Assembly: GCA_045534575.1 (NCBI GenBank)
Contig: JAZSJZ010000008.1
Coordinates: 1 to 64,000 of the forward strand
From: UBA4636 sp045534575
Lineage (GTDB): Bacteria; Bacillota; Clostridia; Christensenellales; Borkfalkiaceae
DNA length: 64,000 nucleotides
Direction of reading: 5' to 3'
Shown here: one piece after another, positions 25,060 through 33,830 of the stretch
Layout of the letters: every line of letters begins with the position of its first letter
Position numbering within the stretch: position 1 is the first letter of the stretch
Notes under the pieces: generated by a model
Database searches by the model: none
The model's input: the letters and a program-made list of their open reading frames with translations, nothing else
What the model was told of the DNA's origin: nothing
Translations under genes and position numbers: made by a program

Positions 25060-26058
25060 TTATAAAATGATTATATCGCCTGATAGTGATTTGTTTACGT
25101 TTTCTATTGGGTTTAGTCCGCAAGATTTTAATAGCCAAAGTTTAACGTATGCCGCAATTGGCGAAATGTTTTTCATTAAAACAAAGTCATAATCGCCAAA
25201 AGATTTCGTGCTATCGTAGGTTGGGCCTTCAGTAACGCCTGCAACAAAAATCGTAACGCCTTTATCTTTTGCAAGTTTGAAAAAGTCAATTGCGTCTTGC
25301 GATTTGGTGTTAATCGTGCCTGAGTGATAAGTGTCGATAATAATATATTTAATATCGCTAGTAATCTTAGGGTAAGTCATACCGGTGTATGGCGAAATTC
25401 TTAAAATTCCTTGCGACTCTTCGTCAAGATTTTTTGCCGTTAACGGTGCTATAGCGTCACTTTCTTCCTTATAAGTGCCGTTTTTAATAAAGTTAAATTG
25501 AGTGTCAAATCTGCCTAAAGAAATATCAAACGCACTCTCAATATCGTCGGAGAACGGAAGGCTAGATAAAAGCCTCGTTGCTCTGTGAATTTCAACTGCT
25601 CCGCCAACGTCGTTCCTATAAACAACGAGAGAGCCTCGGAAAAGTTTTTGTTCAATTAACTTTATTGCGCCGTGAAGATTATCAAGCCCGTTCGATTGCT
25701 CGTGCTCGATAGGGAAGTTACTCGATACAACGCAAACGGGAATCGTGTCAAGCCCAATCGCATAGCCAATCGCTGCCGCTGAATATTGAATCGTGTCAGT
25801 GCCGTGAGTTACGATAATGCCGTCATAACCCTTATCAAGATTGCCAACGGTTGCCAAAATTAACTCACGCACGTGCTTGCCCGTGTTGTTCTCGCTAAGT
25901 TCAATGTATGGCTCAATTGTATCGTATTCAAAGTCAATACCAAACTTTTCTTGGTATGCCTTCAAAATTTTATATGATTTTTTAGGGTCGGCAGAGATAT
26001 GCTCCTTGTTTTGCGTGCTACCTATCGTGCCACCGGTGAAAATAAAAAGAATTTTCAT
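25060..26058 (-). CDS. ansA: Type I L-asparaginase
   Basis: A 332-residue cytoplasmic asparaginase that hydrolyses L-Asn to Asp and ammonia. The two Thr-containing motifs are present: FIFTGGTIGS at the N-terminus and IIVTHGTDTIQYSA near residue 83. There is no signal peptide, favouring the cytoplasmic type I (AnsA) class. It follows the TIR-V4R gene by 16 bp, with no promoter visible between, so the two are very probably co-transcribed. That pairing is unusual; see the findings. Confidence 0.93.
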   Translation of the reverse strand: MKILFIFTGGTIGSTQNKEHISADPKKSYKILKAYQEKFGIDFEYDTIEPYIELSENNTGKHVRELILATVGNLDKGYDGIIVTHGTDTIQYSAAAIGYAIGLDTIPVCVVSSNFPIEHEQSNGLDNLHGAIKLIEQKLFRGSLVVYRNDVGGAVEIHRATRLLSSLPFSDDIESAFDISLGRFDTQFNFIKNGTYKEESDAIAPLTAKNLDEESQGILRISPYTGMTYPKITSDIKYIIIDTYHSGTINTKSQDAIDFFKLAKDKGVTIFVAGVTEGPTYDSTKSFGDYDFVLMKNISPIAAYVKLWLLKSCGLNPIENVNKSLSGDIIIL

Positions 26059-26074
26059 TTTTGCCTCTCTATGG

Positions 26075-27061
26075 TTACTTCAAAATAATGTTGAACTTGC
26101 AAAATTCGTTAAAATGCTTCAAAAGCGGGCAAGAAGTGCACTCTAGCATAACTTCTGCGCCAAGTAGCGTTTCGATAACGCCTTCACAATAGCCTTTTAA
26201 AAACTCGCAAACGTGCCTTTTCTTTTTCTTGTCAACGATAAAGCAATCTCTAATTGATAGTTGACCGTTAAACTCACCGCTTTCAGGGTCAATCTTAACG
26301 CTAACGTCAAATTTGCCCCAGCCAACTTTGGAGTCAAACTCGCACCACTTTTTAAGTTTTTCTTCGTAGTTATGATCGTCGGCAGATGAGTGCAAATCCC
26401 ATTGCGAATTTAGTCTTGAAGCAAAGTTTTGACCGCACGTATAGCCCGTTTTGCGGAAAATATCTCTAGCAGTTTCTGGGCTTAGTTTTTCAACTTCCTC
26501 GTAAATTCCGCCGAACATATTGATAAACGTATCCGTTCTAAAACTTACGTTTCTTTGCTTATCTTCAGGGTTAACCATCATTCCACGCTCAGATATGTAT
26601 TCAAAAACAACGGTAGAACTTTCGTTTCTTGATGAGCGTTTTTGTGCGTTTTCGTCAATAATTCCAAGAAGGCTCTTATAGTCGCTTAACAAATCGTCAA
26701 GATAAAACTTTGGATCTCTAGGGAAGGCTGTTACGTATTGTCTGCCGTTAAGATAATATGCTAACGCTTGGTCGAGTTTGAAATTTTCCGTCATAAACGG
26801 AATAATTTGTTTGGAAAAACTCTCGGCAAGGCGAAGTTCTCTTATTATGTGCTTAGAGTTGTTCATTGCTTTTGAAGCAACAACGATAACCGCCTTACTT
26901 TCGCTAATACCACGCGATAATTCGCTTTCAAAATCTTTACCGCGAGCAATATCTTCTCTATCTATAAAACACGAAATGCCGTTAGCCTCAAAATGTTTTA
27001 CGATTGCATTTGCAACGTCCTCATTAACGTGAGAGTAACTTATAAAAACGTCTTTTGCCAT
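26075..27061 (-). CDS. TIR domain fused to C-terminal V4R sensor domain
   Basis: A 328-residue cytoplasmic protein. Residues 1-~125 are a TIR domain (DVFISYSHVNEDVANAI, FIDREDIARG, SKAVIVVASKAMNNS) with the NADase-type Glu at position 75 in HIIRELRLAES. Residues ~165-325 read as a V4R (4-vinyl reductase) domain: a helical GGIYEEVEKLSPETARDI start, a central beta region, and the hallmark end CEFLKGYCEGVIETLLGAEV...ECTSC...EFCKF. V4R domains bind small hydrophobic ligands or metals in regulators such as XylR. By analogy with bacterial TIR systems it could be a ligand-triggered NAD hydrolase in phage defence. That function is inferred. SD AAAGGAG; strong promoter upstream. Confidence 0.85.
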   Translation of the reverse strand: MAKDVFISYSHVNEDVANAIVKHFEANGISCFIDREDIARGKDFESELSRGISESKAVIVVASKAMNNSKHIIRELRLAESFSKQIIPFMTENFKLDQALAYYLNGRQYVTAFPRDPKFYLDDLLSDYKSLLGIIDENAQKRSSRNESSTVVFEYISERGMMVNPEDKQRNVSFRTDTFINMFGGIYEEVEKLSPETARDIFRKTGYTCGQNFASRLNSQWDLHSSADDHNYEEKLKKWCEFDSKVGWGKFDVSVKIDPESGEFNGQLSIRDCFIVDKKKKRHVCEFLKGYCEGVIETLLGAEVMLECTSCPLLKHFNEFCKFNIILK

Positions 27062-27099
27062 AACCGCTCCTTTTAAGAGTTTACTTTAGTAACTATAAT

Positions 27100-27128
27100 A
27101 TTATACTCTATTTTAATAAAATTGTAAA
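27100..27128 (-). promoter_or_regulatory. Promoter of TIR-ansA operon
   Basis: On the minus strand: TTTACA, a 17 bp spacer, perfect TATAAT, ending about 40 bp before the TIR start codon. Confidence 0.78.
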
Positions 27129-27198
27129 GAGTAAATTAAAATATTTTTAATTTATAAAAAACCTCGAAAAAGTTAGGTCTTAAATTTACTTTTTTTCG

Positions 27199-27228
27199 TT
27201 GACAGTTTTTAATTTTTAATGTTATTAT
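27199..27228 (+). promoter_or_regulatory. Promoter of exonuclease gene
   Basis: Perfect TTGACA followed after 18 bp by TATTAT. The 300 bp divergent gap 27062-27361 holds this promoter, the TIR promoter and repeat copy 4, and no gene. Confidence 0.6.
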
Positions 27229-27302
27229 ATTTTAAAAGGTGCGTTGCAAATTTATAACTTGCGTTAAAAACGGTGGGGAGAAAAAGTTTTTGAATTTGCA
27301 AA

Positions 27303-27328
27303 AGTTGGGCTATAAGCCCGTTAACGGC
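27303..27328 (+). repeat. Dispersed CTATAA hairpin repeat, copy 4
   Basis: Orientation A, in the 5' leader of the exonuclease gene. GGGCTATAAGCCC forms its own small hairpin, followed by GTTAACGGC. Confidence 0.75.
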
Positions 27329-27361
27329 ATATTTTCAATAAAATTTTCAAAAAAGGGCGTT

Positions 27362-28405
27362 ATGAGGTTTTTATTTTTCGATATTGAATGTGCAAATTGC
27401 AATGCGGGCGTTTCAAAAATTTGTGAGTTTGGCTACGTTTTAACTGACGAGAATTTAAACGAATTAGATAGTGATAATCTTCTTATCAATCCGCAAGCAA
27501 GTTTTAACACTTATGCTTTTAAAAGGGCGGGTATTGAACTTGCGTATCCTTATCACGAATATTATAACCACCCAACGCTTAACGAACGCTATGAGGAAAT
27601 TAAAGCACTTTTGACCGATAGCGAAAACGTTCCAATCGGTTTTTCAACCGATAACGACGCTAACTTTATTTTGTCTGATTTAAAAAGATTAAAACTTCCA
27701 CTTTTTAACTTTAAGTTTATTGACGTTTTAAAACTTTTCGTTGAAGGATTGGGAAGGCAAGATAATTTGAGCCTTGACGCTATTTATAAAGAGTTAGTGG
27801 AAGAAGGCGATCTAGTTCACCACGAAGCACTAAACGATTCTCTTATGACGCTTAAGATTTTTGAAAGTTTTTGCAAAAAGGCGGAAATTTTACCTAAAGA
27901 CGTTTTTGAAAAGTGTGCATACTCAACGGGCGAACTTTTTGAAGGAAGAATTGCTTTTCATAATAGGGCGTTTAGGTGGACTCAAGGCAATAAAATGACA
28001 CCGCTTAACAAACGCTTAGTTAAATCGTTTATCGAAGAGCGAGTTGTTGATAATGTTGACGAAAATTTAAAAGGCAAGTTTTTCGGCTTTTCTAAAGAAT
28101 ATGAAAAAGAACATTTTGCCCAAACCTTATTTGCAGTTGATAAAGTTTTATCTTGCGGAGCAAAATGGTCGAGCATGGTTTCTATGGCAGATTTTTTAGT
28201 TTATTTTTCAAAAGAAGAAAAGCAAAGTTTATATAAAGCGAAAAAGAAAAGAGCAAAACTAATATCTTGCGACGAGTTTTGCAAAATGCTAAAAATTAAT
28301 AAAGCAGTGTTTTTAAACGGCAAATTCTCCGTTGATGATATTTTAGGTAAAATTAACTCTAACAGCGAGTGGTATAAAAAATACAAAAAACATTTAAGTT
28401 TATAA
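27362..28405 (+). CDS. DnaQ-like 3'-5' exonuclease domain protein
   Basis: A 347-residue protein. Residues 1-~165 form a DEDDh exonuclease: FLFFDIECAN holds the first D-E pair, the middle Asp lies near IGFSTDNDANFI, and HHEALNDSLMTLKIF supplies the last His and Asp. The C-terminal half is not recognised; it has basic segments and may bind nucleic acid. The ATG at 27362 begins the exonuclease motif directly; an upstream in-frame extension runs through repeat copy 4 and is rejected. Likely a nuclease for RNA or DNA processing; the substrate is unknown. Confidence 0.85.
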   Translation: MRFLFFDIECANCNAGVSKICEFGYVLTDENLNELDSDNLLINPQASFNTYAFKRAGIELAYPYHEYYNHPTLNERYEEIKALLTDSENVPIGFSTDNDANFILSDLKRLKLPLFNFKFIDVLKLFVEGLGRQDNLSLDAIYKELVEEGDLVHHEALNDSLMTLKIFESFCKKAEILPKDVFEKCAYSTGELFEGRIAFHNRAFRWTQGNKMTPLNKRLVKSFIEERVVDNVDENLKGKFFGFSKEYEKEHFAQTLFAVDKVLSCGAKWSSMVSMADFLVYFSKEEKQSLYKAKKKRAKLISCDEFCKMLKINKAVFLNGKFSVDDILGKINSNSEWYKKYKKHLSL

Positions 28406-28441
28406 AAAGTGGGGCTATAACTTCATTAGCCTCACTTTTTT
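28404..28441 (+). repeat. Dispersed CTATAA hairpin repeat, copy 5, acting as terminator
   Basis: Orientation A. AAAGTGGGGCTA pairs with TAGCCTCACTTT (12 bp with one G-U), enclosing TAACTTCAT, followed by a T-run. It starts at the exonuclease stop codon. Confidence 0.85.
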
Positions 28442-28481
28442 GACGCATAAAAACTTTGAATTTACAAAAAATAAGCGTGAT

Positions 28482-29015
28482 ATGAAAGGAATTATAAGAC
28501 GAATTGACGAACTTGGAAGGGTTGTTATTCCAAAAGAAATGAGAAAAACTTTGCGTTTTAAAGAAGGTGAGCCTGTTGAGATTTTTGCCGATAGCGACGG
28601 GCTTTATATTAAGAAATTTTTGCCAATAGGCACGGTTTTGGAGGTTGTTAAAACCATTGGCGACGCCGTTTATGAAACGCAAAAAATTTCCGTTCTAGTT
28701 AGCGATAGCGAAAAAATTATCTTCGCAAAAGGTGGAAAATCTAAAGGCGCTGAAGATAAGAAAATTTCTAAAAAACTAGAAAATGTTTTAAGCGAAAGAA
28801 AGGTAATGCTCTTTAGCGTTAATGAAAATAAAGAAGCGCTAACTTTAACGGTTGACGATTTGAGTTTTAAGAACACAATCGTTGCGCCAATCATATCTAA
28901 AGGCGACCTTTACGGCTCGATAATTTTCGCAACTGACGAAAATGAAGGTTTTGATGCTCGTAGCATTTCTATTATTAAACTTTGCGCTGAAATTATTGCT
29001 AGGCAACTTCCGTGA
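28482..29015 (+). CDS. spoVT: Stage V sporulation protein T
   Basis: A 177-residue AbrB-family regulator of late forespore genes, matching SpoVT in length and layout. The N-terminal swapped-hairpin DNA-binding domain MKGIIRRIDELGRVVIPKEM...LRFKEGEPVEIF is followed by a GAF-like C-terminal domain (residues ~55-177). The ATG at 28482 gives the typical SpoVT beginning; an upstream TTG in frame overlaps the repeat-terminator. The next two genes are a SpoVB-like flippase and YabN, the same order as spoVT-yabM-yabN in Bacillus. It suggests the organism sporulates or descends from spore formers. Confidence 0.94.
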   Translation: MKGIIRRIDELGRVVIPKEMRKTLRFKEGEPVEIFADSDGLYIKKFLPIGTVLEVVKTIGDAVYETQKISVLVSDSEKIIFAKGGKSKGAEDKKISKKLENVLSERKVMLFSVNENKEALTLTVDDLSFKNTIVAPIISKGDLYGSIIFATDENEGFDARSISIIKLCAEIIARQLP

Positions 29016-30304
29016 AAGATAAAATTTTAGAAAGCGCGCTTTTGCTTGGGATTGGCGGAGTTATTTGCAAAATTATCGGTGCCGTTTATAGGGTGCTATT
29101 AACCAACGCAATCGGCACGGTTGGAATAGGGCTTTATCAAATGGTTTTTCCTATCTATACCATTATGCTAACCTTTTCTTCAACCGGCGTGCCAACGGCA
29201 ATTTCAAAACTAATCGCTGAAGGCAAAAATGCTAAAAAAGTGCTCTATAAGTCGATTATCACGTTTTTTGTGGTGGGAATTATCGGTTTTTTTGCAATAA
29301 TTTTATTATCAAAACCGCTCGCTAGCCTTCAAGGGAACAGCCAAATTTATAAACTATATTTAGCAATCGCGCCGTCGGTGGCAATAGTGTCTTTGATATC
29401 TTGTTTTAGAGGGTATCATCAAGGCAAACTCAATATGCTACCAACGGCGCTTTCGCAAATTATAGAGCAAATAGTAAAGGTTGTTTTTGGGCTAGCACTT
29501 GCCAACTTGTTTGGTAAAACCCCGCTCGAAAAAGCTTTTTTTGCAACGCTTGCCGTTACCATTAGCGAATTTTTCGCGCTTATTTTTATTTTATTAATAA
29601 AAAGAAATCACGAGCATGAACAAAATTCTAGTGTTAGCGCAAAAACAATTTTAAGAGTTTCAATTCCAATAACCATAACTTCCATTTTGTTGCCACTATC
29701 TCACGCAATCGATAGTTTTCTTTTAATAAATCTCTACCCGTTGCCGATAGATAAAGCAACTTCGCTTTTTGGTATTTATACGGGCGTTGTGGAAAGTTTA
29801 ATTCAACTGCCTGTATCTATTTGTTATGCGCTATCCGTAGTTGCTGTGCCGATAATTGCGAAAAACAAGGAAGATAAATTAGCAAAAGACAAAATTTTAA
29901 TTTATACGCTAATATCAAGCCTAGTTTTTGCAGTTTTCACTTTTTTGTTTTCAAATTTTGCAATAGAATTTTTATATAAATCAATGCCAAGTGCCGACAA
30001 GCAAATTGCTAAACTTTTGCTTAAAATCTCATCAGTTTCCATAGTGTTATTATCGCTTTTGCAAAGCATGAACGCAACGCTTTTTGCTAAAGATAGGCTA
30101 TATTTGCCGTCGCTATTTATGCTGTTTGGTCTAATTACGAAAATAATTTTAACGCTAATTCTTGCGCCAAACCCACGGTTTTTCGTTATCTCAAACGCCA
30201 TTTGCGATATATCTTGTTTTTTTGTTGCGACTTTTTGCAATTTGTTGTATATTATTAGGGAAAGAAAATTATTATCAAGGGTTAAAACCCTTGGCGTGGG
30301 ATGA
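29012..30304 (+). CDS. SpoVB/YabM-like polysaccharide flippase
   Basis: A 430-residue integral membrane protein with about 12-14 hydrophobic segments, of the MOP (MATE-like/MurJ/SpoVB) superfamily. The N-terminal LLGIGGVICKIIGAVYRVLL...IGTVGIGLYQMVFPIY is characteristic of SpoVB and YabM. It is expected to flip lipid-linked oligosaccharides across the membrane, in cell-wall or spore-cortex synthesis. The GTG start overlaps the spoVT stop by 4 bp (GTGA), so translation is coupled. A copy of the dispersed repeat lies inside the coding sequence at 29234-29260 and encodes KKVLYKSII. Confidence 0.88.
   Translation: MKDKILESALLLGIGGVICKIIGAVYRVLLTNAIGTVGIGLYQMVFPIYTIMLTFSSTGVPTAISKLIAEGKNAKKVLYKSIITFFVVGIIGFFAIILLSKPLASLQGNSQIYKLYLAIAPSVAIVSLISCFRGYHQGKLNMLPTALSQIIEQIVKVVFGLALANLFGKTPLEKAFFATLAVTISEFFALIFILLIKRNHEHEQNSSVSAKTILRVSIPITITSILLPLSHAIDSFLLINLYPLPIDKATSLFGIYTGVVESLIQLPVSICYALSVVAVPIIAKNKEDKLAKDKILIYTLISSLVFAVFTFLFSNFAIEFLYKSMPSADKQIAKLLLKISSVSIVLLSLLQSMNATLFAKDRLYLPSLFMLFGLITKIILTLILAPNPRFFVISNAICDISCFFVATFCNLLYIIRERKLLSRVKTLGVG
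29234..29260 (+). repeat. Dispersed CTATAA hairpin repeat, copy 6 (inside coding sequence)
   Basis: Orientation A. AAAAAAGTGCTCTATAAGTC followed by GATTATC matches the family consensus and lies within the flippase reading frame. Confidence 0.6.
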
Positions 30305-30305
30305 T

Positions 30306-31694
30306 ATGGCGTTAACGATTATAGGCTTAGGCGTTGAAAAGGGCGACATTTCGCTAAGAGCAATTGAAAAAATTAAAACCGCTGAAAAGGTCGTTTTAAG
30401 AACTAAAAACACCGACTCCGCAAGTTCCGTTTTAGAACTTTGCGACGCAGTTTCTCTCGACTATGTTTACGAAAAGTCGAGAAATTTTCAAACGCTAAAT
30501 AAAAATATCGTTAAAGAAATTAAAGCGCTTACAAAACAATATTCTAGCGTTTGCTATCTTGTTGACGGCGCTGTTAGCGAAGATTATTCGGCAAAGGAAC
30601 TTATAAAAACGCTAAAGGGCGTTGAAGTTATTGAAGGTGCGTCTAAAGCGTCGAACGCACTAGCAAGGCTTGGGCTTTGCGGGGAAGGCGCAACTAGCGT
30701 TTCGGCTTACGAGATTGAGAATTTTTCAGCGTTTTCATATCCTCTTATCGTTTACGATTTAGATAGTTACTTCTTAGCGTCTTTATGGAAAATAAAACTC
30801 ACCGAACTTATCGGCGAAGAACAAAAAGTCAGCCTATATATCGATAAACGCGTAATTTCTATTCCTGTTTACGAACTTGACCGCCAAGAAGGCTTCGATT
30901 ATTCCACCGTTTTAATTGTTGAAAATAGCCCCTTAAAAGATAAAACGAGATTTTATTTTGACGACCTTTTTGAAATTATAAAAATTCTAAGAGGCGAAAA
31001 CGGTTGCCCGTGGGATAGAGTGCAAACAAAAGAGAGCATTAAGAAAGATTTGGTTGAAGAGTGCTATGAACTAATTGATGCTATCAACAAAAACGATGAA
31101 GATAAAATGCTCGAAGAGATTGGCGACGTTATTTTGCAAGCCGTTTTCCACTTAACGCTTGCCGAAGAGCGTGAAGCATTTTCTCGTTATGACGTTTTGT
31201 CGGCTTTATGCGAAAAACTTATTTTCCGCCACTCGCACATTTTTGGTGGAGATAGCGCTGATTCAGCCGAAACGGCGCTCGATGTGTGGAACAAAAACAA
31301 ACAAATAGAAAAGGGTTTTGACACCGTTTATTCTTACGTTAGCGACGTGCCAGAATGCTTGCCTTCGTTAATTCGAGCAGAAAAGGTTTTAAAGAGGCAA
31401 AAAAGATCTAACTTTAACGTTTTAGAGCCGACGCTAAAAGATTTAACCAGCCTTTTAGAACAAATAGAAAACACTCAGTCGGCTGATAAGTTGTTCGGCG
31501 AATTCCTATTGCTACTATTGGCGTTTGTTAGGGGAAAAGTTTCTTCTTGTGAAGAGAGTTTATACGACGCTATTATGAACGACTTAGAACTTTTAAAATC
31601 TGTTGAAGAAGATTTGATGGCGCAAGGTTTTAACCTTAAAGATTGCGATAAAGAGTTGGTAAAAAAAGCGTATGAAAAACGTAAAAAGTCTTAG
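30306..31694 (+). CDS. YabN-type tetrapyrrole methylase / MazG fusion
   Basis: A 462-residue two-domain protein. Residues 1-~205 resemble SAM-dependent tetrapyrrole methylases (ALTIIGLGVEKGDIS at the start), here probably of uncertain activity. Residues ~215-460 are a MazG nucleotide pyrophosphohydrolase: LRGENGCPWDRVQTKESI, then EECYELIDAI...EEIGDVILQAVFH with the ExxE...ExxD magnesium ligands. It hydrolyses NTPs to NMPs, protecting against aberrant nucleotides. The ATG at 30306 lies 1 bp after the flippase stop; a longer in-frame start inside the flippase gene is rejected. Last residues overlap the dus start. Confidence 0.92.
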   Translation: MALTIIGLGVEKGDISLRAIEKIKTAEKVVLRTKNTDSASSVLELCDAVSLDYVYEKSRNFQTLNKNIVKEIKALTKQYSSVCYLVDGAVSEDYSAKELIKTLKGVEVIEGASKASNALARLGLCGEGATSVSAYEIENFSAFSYPLIVYDLDSYFLASLWKIKLTELIGEEQKVSLYIDKRVISIPVYELDRQEGFDYSTVLIVENSPLKDKTRFYFDDLFEIIKILRGENGCPWDRVQTKESIKKDLVEECYELIDAINKNDEDKMLEEIGDVILQAVFHLTLAEEREAFSRYDVLSALCEKLIFRHSHIFGGDSADSAETALDVWNKNKQIEKGFDTVYSYVSDVPECLPSLIRAEKVLKRQKRSNFNVLEPTLKDLTSLLEQIENTQSADKLFGEFLLLLLAFVRGKVSSCEESLYDAIMNDLELLKSVEEDLMAQGFNLKDCDKELVKKAYEKRKKS

Positions 31695-32616
31695 TATAGG
31701 TTCGTTAACGCTAAAAAACAACGTTTTTGTTGCACCGCTTGCAGGCTTTAGCGACTATGCTTTTAGAACTGTTTGCTACGAACTTGGAGCAGGGCTAGCG
31801 GTTGGCGAAATGGTTAGCGCTAAAGGGTTAAAATATAACAGCGAGGCAACGAAAAGCCTTTTAAAAACAACTGATGCTGAATACGTAAAGGCAACTCAAA
31901 TTTTCGGCAGAGACCCTTTTATTATGCGTGAAGCAGTTGAAAGTTTAGAGTTTGAAAAGTTTGATATTGTTGATATCAACTTTGGTTGCCCCGTTCCTAA
32001 AGTTTTTCTAAACGGCGAAGGTAGCGCGCTTTTAAAAGACGGGAAACAGGTTGAAAAAATCGTAGCGGAGTGCGTTAAATCTGGTAAGATTATAACGGCA
32101 AAAATAAGGCTTGGCGTTGAAAAAGATAATTTTGTGGCAACTGAAATTGCTAAAAGAATTGAAGGCGCGGGAGCAAAAATGGTTACCGTGCACGCAAGAA
32201 CTAGAGAAGATTTTTATTCGGGCGAGCCAAAATTTAAGGAAGTGGAAAAGGTCGTAAACTCGATTAAAATCCCCGTAATTTATAACGGCTCGGTTTTTTC
32301 TAAAGAAGATTTTGACTTTTATTTAACTCAAACGGGCGCGTCTGGCGTAATGCTAGGGCGTGGGGCTTTAAGAGAGCCGTGGCTTATAAAAAAGATTTTA
32401 GGCGAAGATGATTTTGATAGAAAAACTATCATTAACAGGCATATAGACCTACTTTTTGCCGAAAATGACGAAGAGCGAACGGTGGTAACTTTAAGAAAAC
32501 AAATGGCTTACTACTTAACGAACGTGAAAAATGCGAAAAATTTAAGGCAAAAAGTTTTCTCTGTTACAACAAAAAATGAGTTAAAAGAAATTATAGAAGA
32601 AATAGAGTTTATTTAA
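31672..32616 (+). CDS. dus: tRNA-dihydrouridine synthase
   Basis: A 314-residue FMN enzyme that reduces uridines in tRNA D-loops. TIM-barrel features: VAPLAGFSDYAFR at the N-terminus, VDINFGCPVPKV with the catalytic Cys, VHARTREDFYSG, and IPVIYNGSVFS...GVMLGRGALREPWLI at the phosphate-binding end. Closest in type to DusB. It overlaps yabN by 23 bp, so translation is coupled. C-terminal helical domain complete. Confidence 0.94.
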   Translation: MKNVKSLSIGSLTLKNNVFVAPLAGFSDYAFRTVCYELGAGLAVGEMVSAKGLKYNSEATKSLLKTTDAEYVKATQIFGRDPFIMREAVESLEFEKFDIVDINFGCPVPKVFLNGEGSALLKDGKQVEKIVAECVKSGKIITAKIRLGVEKDNFVATEIAKRIEGAGAKMVTVHARTREDFYSGEPKFKEVEKVVNSIKIPVIYNGSVFSKEDFDFYLTQTGASGVMLGRGALREPWLIKKILGEDDFDRKTIINRHIDLLFAENDEERTVVTLRKQMAYYLTNVKNAKNLRQKVFSVTTKNELKEIIEEIEFI

Positions 32617-32664
32617 GTTTAACCATTGAACTTTTAAACTAACAAATTCATATAATATAGCGTT

Positions 32665-33321
32665 ATGCTTAAAGGAATTAACGTTGGTTTTTTTATTGGA
32701 GAAGATATAACTGCAGTTGAGATTGAAAAGTTTTCGGCTGTAGATATTGCTGTTTTTGTTTTAAAAAAATATTCTTTTGTATCTGTCAAAAGCGAACTTG
32801 ATAACAAGACTGATAGTTTTGTTAAAATGGCTGAAATTTCCAAAAAGATAAAGGGCGCAGTATTGTTTTCGCTTATAACTGACACTTTTGGAATAATCCG
32901 CCAATCGGTTGCGTGTTTTAAGTTAGGAAAACTAGATTTTATTGCAGATTGCAATCGCTCTTCAAGTAGAACGGCTAGCGGTTTTGGCTATAAAAGCATA
33001 GCCATTAAAAATGCGGGTAAAGTTGGCGTTGCTGTTGGGAAAGATATTTTAGATTATCAATGCATAAAAACGCTTTCGCTTTGCGGAAATGATGCGATAA
33101 TCAACCTATCGGCGGACATTTTTGATTTTAACATGCAAGAACTTGTTTCTGCAATAGCATATCTTAACGGTATGCCGATTGTATCAGTTAATAAAACTAA
33201 GATAGTTTTTTGCGATGCTTTTGGCAAAGTTTTATTTTCATCTAGCGATAATTTTGGCATAGTTTTTTTGCCGTTTAAAAAAAGATTTTCACAAATTTCT
33301 ATCAAAACAAGGGGTGTTTGA
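32665..33321 (+). CDS. Degenerate nitrilase-like protein
   Basis: A 218-residue protein resembling the carbon-nitrogen hydrolase fold: SFVSVKSELDNKTDS, RTASGFGYKS, GKVGVAVGKDILD, and CGNDAIINLSADIFD, which matches the usual GADIILNPSA step. The position where the nucleophilic Cys is expected (before the D-I-L segment) is Gly, and the catalytic Glu and Lys are not evident. It may be a non-catalytic relative, or the resemblance may be only structural. ATG-initiated, between dus and trmL, probably in the same operon; the trmL ATG follows its stop by 1 bp. Confidence 0.5.
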   Translation: MLKGINVGFFIGEDITAVEIEKFSAVDIAVFVLKKYSFVSVKSELDNKTDSFVKMAEISKKIKGAVLFSLITDTFGIIRQSVACFKLGKLDFIADCNRSSSRTASGFGYKSIAIKNAGKVGVAVGKDILDYQCIKTLSLCGNDAIINLSADIFDFNMQELVSAIAYLNGMPIVSVNKTKIVFCDAFGKVLFSSSDNFGIVFLPFKKRFSQISIKTRGV

Positions 33322-33322
33322 T

Positions 33323-33820
33323 ATGTGTTTTAACATAGTTTTAGTCGAGCCAGAAATTCCACAAAACACGGGCAACATAGTTAGAACTTGTGCTTCAACC
33401 GGCGCAAAACTTCATCTAGTTCGTCCGCTCGGGTTCGACACGTCGGACAAGATGCTAAAAAGAGCGGGGCTTGATTATTGGCATTTTGTTGATATTACAT
33501 ATTATGATAGCATTGAAGAGGTTATGGACAAGCACTATAAGGGCGATAATTTTTATTTTTTATCGACCAAAGCTAAGAAAAACTATTGCGACGTAAATTT
33601 TAAAGACGGCGATTTTTTAGTTTTCGGCAAAGAAACGAGGGGCTTGAACGAACTTCTTTTAGAAAAATATTACGATAAGACCTTACGAATTCCTATGCGC
33701 GACGAAATTCGTTCGCTAAACTTAGCAAACAGCGTTGCCATTTGCCTATATGAAGCACTTCGCCAAAACGGGTTTGGTGGGCTGGTAGATCAAGGCGAAC
33801 TTACGGGAAGAGGTTATTAA
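33323..33820 (+). CDS. trmL: tRNA (cytidine/uridine-34 2'-O)-methyltransferase
   Basis: A 165-residue SPOUT-class enzyme methylating the wobble ribose of tRNA-Leu isoacceptors. It has motif 1 IPQNTGNIVRTCASTGA, motif 2 FLVFGKETRGL, and motif 3 IPMRDEIRSLNLANSVAICLYE, the trefoil-knot SAM site of TrmL. The start at 33323 has AAGGGG at a proper spacing; a GTG at 33314 would overlap that site and the upstream stop. Confidence 0.95.
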   Translation: MCFNIVLVEPEIPQNTGNIVRTCASTGAKLHLVRPLGFDTSDKMLKRAGLDYWHFVDITYYDSIEEVMDKHYKGDNFYFLSTKAKKNYCDVNFKDGDFLVFGKETRGLNELLLEKYYDKTLRIPMRDEIRSLNLANSVAICLYEALRQNGFGGLVDQGELTGRGY

Positions 33821-33830
33821 GGGGGATAAA

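Noticed and set aside
27239..27361. In-frame N-terminal extension of the exonuclease
   Set aside because: It translates repeat copy 4 and part of the promoter region; the nuclease motif starts directly at the ATG at 27362.
30162..30305. Longer start of the YabN-like protein
   Set aside because: It would lie inside the flippase gene in another frame; the conserved methylase start is at 30306.
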